From: Morchella semilibera | Lineage: Eukaryota > Ascomycota > Pezizomycetes > Pezizales > Morchellaceae | Direction of reading: 5' to 3' | Assembly: GCA_009192285.1 (NCBI GenBank) | Contig: WBVU01000019.1 | Coordinates: 682,001 to 746,000 of the forward strand | Length of the DNA: 64,000 bases | In this document: positions 42,320 through 51,484 of the stretch, one piece after another | Position numbering within the stretch: the first letter of the stretch is position 1 | How the letters are laid out: each line of letters opens with the position of its first letter | Translations under genes and position numbers: made by a program | Notes under the pieces: generated by a model | The model's database searches: none | What the model saw: the letters and a program-made list of their open reading frames with translations, nothing else | Told to the model about the DNA's origin: nothing

Positions 42320-43330
42320 CTCCAAAGTTTCTGAGTAAATAAGAATATCATCGAGGTAGGCAGTAGCGCAACGATCTAAGAAAGACCGGAGGATATCATT
42401 AATCCAATGATGAAAGGTGGCGGGAGCATTTGTCAACCCGAAAGGCATAACCATATATTTCCAATGTGTCCCGGCGTCTTGGCATCGGTCCCGAGGATTC
42501 AGTAGTTGAAAGGTTGTTGTGGTTGTTCAGGTAATGCTAAGCGAGGAGGAGGTATGCTGAGGGGGGTGTCGTCATTGGGTTCTAGGAGGTTCGATGGCGT
42601 GATGGATTGGTAATGTGAATAGTGGAGATGGTGGGGAGAAATATGAGGTGTGGCAGCGATGGTTTTCTATGAGGTTCCATGAGTAAAAGTGTGAGTCATG
42701 GCGGACTGGTGGAGGAGACGTGTTAAACAGCGGGGATAGATATTTTCCTTAGTTCTTTCTTTCTTTTCTCTCTGTCTCGTTTTCCTGTTATCTCGGTACA
42801 TAGGAATCTACTCCTATTTCCAAAAGCCATAGCATCTCGTACCAAATACTTGATCCTCTGACGAGAGGAAACTCATAGCATCTCTCATCGTTCTCATTGA
42901 GGTCTATCTGGTCCTCACTCTCCCTGCTCTGTGCTCTTGTGCCCTTGCCCTTGCTTTTGCCTTCGCCTGTGCCTGTGCCTGTGCCTGCCCGGTGTTACTT
43001 CTGTCTTCGTCGGTCTCCTCGTCGCTAGGCTGTGCTCCTCAGGTCCTTCTGCGTCATCATTGTCATCTTCTTCTTTGCGTCGGGTTACTCCGTCACACAA
43101 TGTCCATAACGTGTCCTAAAGGCTATCTTCCATTCATCTTCTTCCTTGATCCTAATCTGATTATAGCTCCAACGTCCTAGGTCCAGCTTGGTAAAATAAT
43201 TAGTCCATGCTAGATTGGCCATAGTTTCTGATGTAAGAGGGAGAGGATATCGATCTTTGACCGTGACAGCATTTAGCTTCTGATAATCAACGCACAAGTG
43301 CAGAGACCCATTGGCCGTTTTGACAAATAG
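42320..43330 (-). pseudogene. Gypsy reverse transcriptase fragment, split by LTR-A
   Basis: On the minus strand, 43103-43330 reads [20 protein letters not shown], then TNYFTKLDL and [20 protein letters not shown]. After the LTR-A insertion (42467-43097), 42320-42466 continues [20 protein letters not shown], then the YLDD catalytic box. Both ends of the element are missing. The insertion leaves the flanking CAATG duplicated. Confidence 0.82.
42467..43097 (-). mobile_element. Solo LTR-A (reverse, 631 bp) inside gypsy RT
   Basis: TGTCCCGGCGTCTTGG ... CCGTCACA with perfect duplication CAATG (42462-42466, 43098-43102). It interrupts the RT between RYGH and YMVMPFG. Confidence 0.93.
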
Positions 43331-43468
43331 GTCTAACAGGGTGGGGTTGGGTCAGGGGTAAGCGGGGTAGGATCCGGAACAGGGACAGGGACGGGGTCGG
43401 CTCAGGAGATACCCAAGGCGAGGCAGGTTCAGGTTCAGGTTCAGGTTCGGGGTCAGATTCAGGGACAA
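43331..43468 (-). other. Pro/Glu repeat-coding segment, unknown
   Basis: GC-rich, with tandem CAGGTT hexamers; minus-strand frame reads VPESDPEPEPEPEPASPW. It may be a piece of a gag protein joined to the RT fragment. No conserved domain. Confidence 0.3.
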
Positions 43469-43605
43469 CATCAGCAAGACTTCATTTGTCTCCTGATGTC
43501 TCCTGAGCCTCAGGGGACTCAAAAAGTATCCGGGGGTCTCAGGAGACTCTCAGGAGACCCGGGAGACTGTTGGGAGACTCCAGTCACAAGTTGAGTTTGC
43601 TGATG
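43469..43605 (-). repeat. 137-bp MITE copy
   Basis: CATCAGCAAGACTTC ... TTTGCTGATG, duplication AA. Confidence 0.9.
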
Positions 43606-43885
43606 AATGCGCAGACAGAAGGGCGGAACCCAAAGTAGTATATTGCTAACAGAAAGAAGACGTTGCCTAGAGAGGCAGAAACATAGGAAAAAACAAACAC
43701 TATATATACAGCTACCCCCTCACACCGATGACTCATACTATAGAATCCCATAGAAACTCCTACACTCCCGTACCACCCATACCATTCCCAATAACCCCAA
43801 TTCTATCTTGTTACTACCCAATCCTTCCTAGTGCTTACATTCCATTACCCGAACTCCTTCCTATCCCATCATTCTACTTCTGACA
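43606..43885 (-). mobile_element. Partial LTR (LTR-C) downstream of the chromovirus
   Basis: Read on the minus strand it starts TGTCAGAAGTAG right after the chromodomain region, as expected for a 3' LTR. It shares a TCTCTA.GCAACGTCTTCT block with LTR-B. Its far end is cut near the MITE. Confidence 0.6.
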
Positions 43886-46445
43886 TCGACCGATACTATC
43901 CAACAACTCTGTTCCGAAGACGCCTTGGCGGAAGGTGAGGTACAGGAGGCGGAGCTGTGATAGTTGCCCTCTCTTTAGGTTCGAGCTCCGCGAGAACTCC
44001 GTCAGGTCTTGGCTTGGTAGGGTACGCCATATGAAACTAAGAAAGAAGACCAGGAACGTTGGTAAGATTCTCAGAATTCTCCCACGTTGGTCCATCGTAA
44101 CCCTTCTACTTAACCAAATACTGCAAGCGTGAGTAACGAAGATGGGAGTCCAGAAGGTTGTCAACTTCCCATTCTTCATCACCGTCAATGATTACCAGAG
44201 GTACGGGGGGTGGAATATGTCTAGGTGGAGGATCGGTAGCACAAGGCTTCAATTTCGAAACATGGAAGATAGGATATATCTTCATCGTGGAGGGGAGATC
44301 AAGTTCGTAGGCGTAAGGACTAATAACAGACTTAATCCTAAATCGTCCAAGGCGTTTCCAGTCAAGCTTCCGGGATGGTCGAGTGGTCTGAATGTTCTTG
44401 GCATTTAACCATATCTCATTACCCACACGATAAACAGGGGCGGGAACTCGGTGGGCATTGGCATTAGTCTCCTGACGGTGTTGGGCGTTGCGAATCTCAG
44501 TTTGCAACTGATCGTGAATCTCGGCCATTTTCTGAGTAGGGGCATTGGTCTCCTAGGGGCTATTGGTAAGCGGGGGTAGCGCTAAGTTTTCCGTAAACCG
44601 TGGGTCGAAGCCATAATTAGCCATAAAGGGAGAAATTTGAATCGTCTCCGAGGAATGATTATTAGAGGCGAATTCAGCGAGCGGTAACCAGTCCACCCAG
44701 TCATCCTGTTGATAGGATACATAGCTCCGCAGGTACTGTTCCATCACTGCATTGACTCGTTCCGTCTGTCCGGCAGTTTCAGGGTGGAAGGCGGAGGACA
44801 TAGCAATATTAATCTTCAATAATTTACAAAGGGATCTCCAGAACCCGGACGTAAACTGAGTACCGAGATCAGAAATACTAGTTGGGAGACCATGAAGTTT
44901 CCACACATGATCAATAAACAGGCGTGCGAGGTCTTCAGATCCAGTGGTTATATTACAGGCAATGTAGTGTCTCATCTTTGATAGACGGTTGACTACTACA
45001 AGGATCGCATCTCTTCCGTTGCTCTCTGGTAGTCCCGTAACAAAGTCCATGGAAATATGTATCCAAGGTCTCTGAGGAATCGGTAGAGGGCGAAGAACTC
45101 TGTAGGGGGCGTGGCGAGCTGTCTTACTACGGCTGCAGATATGGCAGTTCCTAACATAGCGGTCCATCGTATTGCGCATCCCTGGCCAATAGTAGGAGCG
45201 AGCAAGGAGCTGAAAGGTTTTGGCTTTCCCGGGGTGGCCTGCAGACGGAGCATCATGGTGTTCTTTTAACAAATGCACATCAGCAAACTCAACTTGTGAC
45301 TGGAGTCTCCCAAGAGTCTCCCGGGTCTCCTGAGAGTCTCCTGAGACTCCTGGATATTTTTTAAGTCTCCTGAGGCTCAGGAGACATCAGGAGACAAATG
45401 AAGTCTTGCTGATGCAAGTGCAGAGACGCGTCGTCTGGAACAAAGAGTTTCCCGCGGTAAGTCAGGAGGCCTTTCTTAGTCGAACATTCTGCTAGAATAA
45501 TCTCTCGGGAGTGCCTAACGCCGTCTCGGAGGAGTCCTAAGATTTTATTCGGGAATGTGTCAGTGATATAAGCCTGTTCAAAAAGTTTTTCTAGGGGTGA
45601 CTGTCCTTGGACAGTCGGAATGGCTGCCAACAAACCCAGATTCTGGGACTTCAACACTGTCTGACTTTGCTGCGTCAGGCGTTCATCCTCCTCTTTAGGC
45701 AGATCTCTTGATCTCCTAGTCAATGCATCCGGTTTCCCTCCTTGCTTCCCTGGCCGATACTTAATCACGTAATTAAACCGACAAAGGAACTCTGACTAAC
45801 GTGTTTGTCAGCGATTCAGATCCCTTTTTGTAATAAAATATTCCAAATTCCGGTGATCGCTCAGAACTTTGATGGGTTCGGCGACATCCATCCATTCGGC
45901 TCTCCATTCTTCGAAACACTTGATAATGGCTAGTAACTCTTTGTCGTAAATCTCGTAGTTACATTCGGTAGGAGAATGGGTTCCTGAGAAAAAGGCAACA
46001 GGATGAAGAATATTCTCATCGCTGTACTGAGAAAGTGTACCACCCGAGACGTAATCGGAAGCATCTGATTCCACAATGGCCTTGCGGTCGAAATCAAAGT
46101 GACGAAGAATCGGGGCAGTGGTGAAAGCCGTTTTCAACCCTTCAAACGCCGCCTCGCAAACTGATCACCATATGAACGGCACATTTCCCTTGGTAAGTAT
46201 AGTAAGGGGACAAATAATCCCCGAATAATTCTTAATAAAACGCCAATAAAAATTTGCCCAACCATTGAATACCTGTATGTCTCTAACGTTTAGAGGTCGA
46301 GCCCACTTGACAATGGTTTCAATTTTCTTGGGGTTAAGCTTAAGGCCTTCGGTGGTCACAATCATACCCAGGTACTTAACCTCTTTGACCTGGGATTCGC
46401 ATTTCTCAGGAGAGCAGTAGAGATCGGCATCCGTGAGAGCTTGCA
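43886..46445 (-). pseudogene. Chromovirus (Ty3/gypsy) pol remnant: RT end, RNase H, integrase, chromodomain
   Basis: Minus-strand order: RT C-terminus (KYLGMIVTTEGLKLNPKKIE, then FYWRFIKNYSGI), RNase H ([43 protein letters not shown]), integrase zinc segment ([12 protein letters not shown] ... CHIC), integrase core ([39 protein letters not shown]) and chromodomain (LQYLVK stop KGYDGPTWEN). The stop in the chromodomain replaces the usual Trp (TGG to TAG). A MITE (45278-45414) splits RNase H from integrase. The 5' half, including the RT catalytic box, is absent; it is replaced by LTR-A at 46446. Confidence 0.88.
45278..45414 (+). repeat. 137-bp MITE copy nested in chromovirus pol
   Basis: Duplication CA. 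Removing it rejoins the spacer just upstream of the integrase zinc segment. Confidence 0.93.
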
Positions 46446-47071
46446 TGTGACGGAGTGACGCGACGCAAAGAAGAAGATGACAATGATGACGCAGAAGTAC
46501 TCGAGGAGCACAGCTCGTCGACGAGGAGACTGACGAAGACAAAGGTAGCACCGGCCAGGCACAAGCACAGGCACCGGCAAAGGCAAAGGCAAGAGCAAGG
46601 GCACAAGGCAGAGAAAGTGAGGACCAGATGGACCTCAACGAGAACGATGAGAAGTACTATGGGTTTCCTCTCGTCAGAGGATCAAGTATTTGGTACGAGA
46701 GGCTATGGCTTGGAAATAGGAGTGGATTCCTATGTACCAAGATAACAGGAAGACGAGACAGAGAGAAAAGAAAGAAAGAACTCAAGGAAAACATCCATCC
46801 CCGCTATTTATCACCCCTCCTCCACTAGTCCGCTCTGACTCAGAATTTTCACTTATAGAACCTCATAGAAACCCGTCGCTACCACACCTCGTAATCCTCC
46901 CCACCATCTTCGCTATTCTACATTACCAATCCATCACGCCATCGAACCTCTCAGAACCCAATGACGACAACCACCACCTCGCACTCCCCACTCTCGCTTA
47001 ACCTTACCCTAACAACCACAACCATGCATCGCCTGCCGAACTGTCGGGACAAATATCAAGACGCCGGGACA
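46446..47071 (+). mobile_element. Solo LTR-A (626 bp) joining two different gypsy elements, no target duplication
   Basis: TGTGACGGAGTGACGC ... GACGCCGGGACA. Flanks TTGCA and TCATA do not match. To its left lies RT coding sequence of one element, to its right integrase C-terminal sequence of another (VSPYAYD on the minus strand). Confidence 0.88.
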
Positions 47072-50000
47072 TCATAGGCATAAGGGCTCACAATTCATTT
47101 AACCAGATAAGGACCAATTTGTTTCTAGTCAAGTTTTTTTGAGGGTCTTTTTGTTTCAATATTTCTAGTCGATAACCAGACAAAGTCACCGACCGCATAT
47201 CGAGGTGCCAGAATTCAGTATAAGTTAGCCATCTCCTCCTATATCTTCTACGCCCTAAACATCTCGCTTTTCAGGAAATCAAACACCTGAGACATCTCTC
47301 GTGCCAACCCATTAGCCTGGTCCTTATTCACCGTCTGTCCGTGTTGTAATGGTCCAAATGTCATCCTCGGATGTCTCCCATAGTTAGCCTGTAAGGGGGA
47401 CATATTCGTGGTTTCAGAAACATGGTTATTCGTAGCAAACTCGGCCAGAGGTAGAAAATCAGCCCAATTGTCCTGTTGGTACGATACATAGCTACGGAGG
47501 TACTGTTCCATAATCGCATTAATCCTTTCCGTTTGTCCATCCGTTTGTGGGTGAAAGGCGGTGAAATATCGAGGAGCAATTTCTAGACAATCGCAAAGAG
47601 CTTTTCAAAACTCAGCGGTATACTGTGTCCCACGATCCGAGACAATAGTTTCCGGCAGCCCATGTAACTTCTATACCTGCTCCAGGTATAGACGAGACAG
47701 ATCCCTGGCGTTAACATTCTCTGTCGTAGGAAGTAGATGCTTCATTTTTGTTAACCGATCCACTACTACCAGTATAGCATTAAACCCATTGCTCTCTGGC
47801 AGTCCAGTTACAAAATTCATCGTGACATCCGTCCAGGGTCCTTTGGGAACTAATAATGGACGTAGAACTCCTTGTAGGGGATTATGGTTCGTCTTGCTTC
47901 GCCGACAAGTATAGCAATTCTGGACATAGCGGTCTGTATATTTCCGCATGGTCAGCCAATAATATTCCCGACTGAGAAGTTCCAAAGTCTTTGATCGTCC
48001 AGGATGTCCAGCCGAAGGTTTATCGTGATACTCTCGTAGCAGATAGAGTTTGAGTTCGTCAAAGTCAGGGACATAAAGGGTATTCCGATAAAGCAGTAAC
48101 CCCCCCTCGCTTTCCTTGCACTCGCCCAACGAAATCTCTTTCGATTGTCGAACGCCGTCCCGAAGCATGGATAAAACTTTACTTGGAAAGCTATCACACT
48201 GGTAAGCTTTGTTAAATAAATCAAGTATAGGAGACGATCCTTCAGCGGGTTCATTTGACAAAGAACCCGCTAACAAACCTATCTTTGCATCTAAATTCTC
48301 CTTCTTCAATACCACGCGACTCTGTTGCTCCAATCTTTCATCCCCCTCCTTCGGTAAATCCTTCGGCCTCCTGGTCAAATCTCAAGGGGGCGTCGAGGGT
48401 GCAGCTTTGTTCCGCAGGGTGCGGGGTAGTGGCAGCGATACTTCCCGAGAGAGGGGAAGTATGAATAAGAAGTATAGAGGACAGCGATAGTCACTAGTAG
48501 AAAATAGAGACTATAATGTATTGTAGATAGATACAGAAGACGTTGCGTAGAGAAGAAAGAAAGAGAAAGGAAAAGTACAGAGGTCGGCTCCGTTACCTCC
48601 TTTATATACCCAACACCCCATTGCCAAGACTGACTCATACTTCCGCGTAACCCCAACCATGACTCATTCCTTCGCGTAACAGAAACCCATAGAACCTTTT
48701 ATGACTCATCCTTTTCCTTATCCCCGCGATAACCCCAGTCTCTCCACTCCCAACCCATAGTATCCATGAAATCAAAATATCCACCTTCCTTCCCTGCTTC
48801 CCTAGCCGATATTAGATAATAAAATTAAATCGAGACAAGAATTCCGCCCACTGGGTTTGAGGCCGATTTAGTAGCTTGGCCGACATAAAATACTCAAGGT
48901 TACGATGATCTGTGAGTACTTTGACCTGGAATTGCGCTGTCTCCAAATGAGGTCTCCATTCCTCGAAGCATCGAATAATAGCCAACAACTCCTTGTCATA
49001 GATCTCATAATTGCATTCCGCAGGCGAATGTGTCTTGGAGAAAAAAGCTACCGGGTGGAGTACTCCCTCATCATCACGTTGTGACAATATCCCGGCCGAC
49101 ACATAATCCGACGCATCGGTTTCCACAATAAACTTTTTCTCAGGATCGGGGTGCATCAACACAGGAGCGGTTGTGAAGGCAGTCTTAAGTTTCTGAAAAG
49201 CTTGTTCCACCTTTTGGGTCCACTCGAATCGTACATGCTTTTTCGTCAAATTAGTCAACGGCCGAGCCACCCGAGAGTAAGCATAAATAAAACGTCGATA
49301 AAAATTAGCAAACTCAAGAAATTCCTGAACCTCCTTCACCGTCTTCGGCGCCTCCCAGTCCACAATCGTCTGTACCTTAGCGGGATACATTTTCATTCCT
49401 CCAGGAGTTAGAATCATGCCCAAATATTTTGTTTCCTGTACACTAAATTCACACTTCTCAGACTTCAAATGAACCTCATTAGGCTCCAAGGCTTCCAGTA
49501 CTTGTTGCACATCTTGTTGGTGTTGTTCCAAGGTTTCCGAGTAGATGAGGATATCATCCAGATAAGCCGTAGCGCAACGATCCAGAAAGATTCGAAGGAT
49601 ATCATTAATCCAACGTTGAAAAGTAGCCGGCGCATTGTTTAAACCAAAAGGCATTACCAAGTATTCCTAATGTCCATAGCGGGTCCTGAAAGCCATTTTC
49701 CACTCGTCCCCTTTCTTAATCCTAATCTGATTGTAGCCCCAACGTAAATCTAGCTTGGTAAAATAATTAGCTCGGGCCAGATTGGCCTTCGTTTCCGGCG
49801 TAAGGGGAAGAGGGTATCGATTCTTGACCGTAATAGCGTTTAGCTTCCGATAATTGACGCACAAACGTAGGGATCCATCAGCCTTTTTAACAAATAGTAC
49901 CGGGGGCACCAGCTGGAGAATTGCTGGACTGAAGAAATCCTTTCTGCAGGTTATCGGCCAAATAATCCCTCAGTGCCTTCAACTCCTCCCGTAACATACT

Positions 50001-50627
50001 ATACATGGGACCAAAGGGTGGTGCTGTTCCTTCCTGTAGCTTAATTTCATGGTCGTAGGGGCGATGTGGCGGTAGCCTAGAGGCATTGGTCTCATCAAAC
50101 AACTGTCAGAACCGTTGATAATCAATTGGGATCGTTCCATCACGATTAGCAGGCATCTCCAATATTTTATTGACAGCATATAGAGTGGTCAAATAAACCT
50201 GGACAGTGGGGTCTTGGGAAAGTTTCCTAAACGATCGAGGGGTGACTGCTGAAATATGGGTAACCGGCCTCTTTGGTGGTGGTGTTGAAATCCCCCGAGC
50301 AACAATAGGTTTGCGGTTGGCTATACAGTGTTCAAGACATACTGAGGACTGGAAGCGAATTTCATTCCTCCCGCTATCGATAATAATTCCATGTCTCCTC
50401 ATCCAAGGTATCCCCATCACGATCGGGTAGTGTCCTAATTTAGTAACAAAGAACGGGCATTCCTCAACATGCCCATTAATTTCTAACTCCAGCGTCACCT
50501 TTCTTGTTACCTTTCCTGATTCAATAGGTCTTCCATCAATCACATCAATCTCCCTCTCAGTTCGCAAGTTCTTCATCTTCAATTCATGGCGGCGCTCTGA
50601 CTCATACATCAGCTCATATAAATCCAT
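47072..50627 (-). pseudogene. Second Ty3/gypsy chromovirus pol (protease, RT, RNase H, integrase), split by LTR-B
   Basis: Minus-strand order from 50627: protease end (FFVTKLGHYPIVMGIPWMRR), RT leader ([17 protein letters not shown]), RT ([43 protein letters not shown] box), RNase H ([26 protein letters not shown]), then after LTR-B the spacer and integrase (HDKPSAGHPG ... CYTC, DRGTQYTAEF, DGQTERINAIMEQYL) and its C-terminus. At least four stops replace Trp codons (49664 region, two in the integrase core near 47612-47677, one in the C-terminal part). Gag and the protease catalytic motif are missing at the 5' side. Confidence 0.9.
48380..48775 (-). mobile_element. LTR-B copy inserted in the second chromovirus
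   Basis: Complement of the LTR at 41062-41455 (TTTATATACCC, GCGTAACAGAAACCCATAG, CCGCAGGGTGCGGGGTAG). It separates the RNase H end (48812) from the integrase part (48378). The duplication could not be resolved. Confidence 0.78.
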
Positions 50628-50830
50628 GGAAACTCATCGCACCCACACCTACAATCCTCTCCACCATCTTTGCTATTTACATTACAAATCCATCACGCCA
50701 TCGAACCTCCTAGAACCAAATGATGACAATCCTTCCTTAGCACACCCCTTTCTCGCTTAATCATTCCCAAACAATTACAACAGCGCTTCAACTACCGAAC
50801 CCTCGTAACCGATACCAAGACGCCGGGACA
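50594..50830 (+). mobile_element. Truncated LTR-A (3' part)
   Basis: Starts inside the family (CTCTGACTCATACATCAGC) and runs to the proper end ACGCCGGGACA. It replaces the 5' part of the second chromovirus. Confidence 0.82.
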
Positions 50831-51484
50831 ATTCTAATGATACTAACAATAATTAAATTAATTATTAAATAATCTTTTATTTATTATTATATACTATTTT
50901 CAAAACTATTATCAAATTTTTTTCTGTTCTGAATAAAAATTTATAATTATCTTTTTTACCGTAATTTTTCGTAACCAATTTATTTATAACAACTAATAAA
51001 ATACAAAAATACGTGCAAAACCATATTAGGGAATTCTATCTAAATTAGATTCAGTGTTGTTACACTACCATATTCTTTTTCTCCCCTGTCTAGATTTATC
51101 AGCATGCCATGCTTGGCATTCCGGAGACGCGGGCTCGGATACCTGTTCTCGGGAGATGTGTCTTAATGACCGCCTGCCCGCTCTTTCAAGAAGCGAGAGG
51201 CTTCGCTAGACTTTAGTAACTCATCTTGATCATCATTACTTCTCTGTAGTGTTCATTCACACTACAAGAACTCCCACTAAAGAGTTCAACTCAACTGCAC
51301 TCCCCAGTCCTGGGCAGTTTCCACGTTACCCCTGTACGCGTAGTATTTACGGCAGTACTGTCTTCAACATAGGGGTGACTAATGCTTGGTGGTGGCCCTA
51401 GTACTTACCACACACGAAACGCGTCTCCCCACCTCGCAGATTCTTGTACCATCGACTACAACCTTGAAACGCGGCCCCTCAAAG
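50831..51484. other. AT-rich spacer, inverted-repeat arm and RAD3 upstream region
   Basis: 50831-51106 is extremely AT-rich and contains the right arm of the inverted repeat. From 51107 base composition becomes normal. I found no gene or structured RNA that I could name in 51107-51484. Confidence 0.45.
50997..51106 (-). repeat. Right arm of inverted repeat flanking the gypsy block
   Basis: Complement begins GATAAATCTAGACAGGGGAG, matching 38934. This copy is the more A/T-rich one (for example GGACAG reads AGATAG). Confidence 0.75.

Noticed and set aside
15846-45414. CRISPR-like array of 137-bp repeats
   Set aside because: Copies are dispersed, in both orientations, with their own target duplications; the organism is a fungus.
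46165-46638. Long ORF combining an Ala/Leu/Cys-rich stretch with RT sequence
   Set aside because: It is the chance read-through of the LTR-A hexamer run into the gypsy RT fragment, not a gene.
51107-51484. Possible structured ncRNA (U1-like GTACTTACC string)
   Set aside because: The string does not sit in a U1 context, and I could not find other conserved boxes of snRNA, SRP RNA or RNase P RNA.
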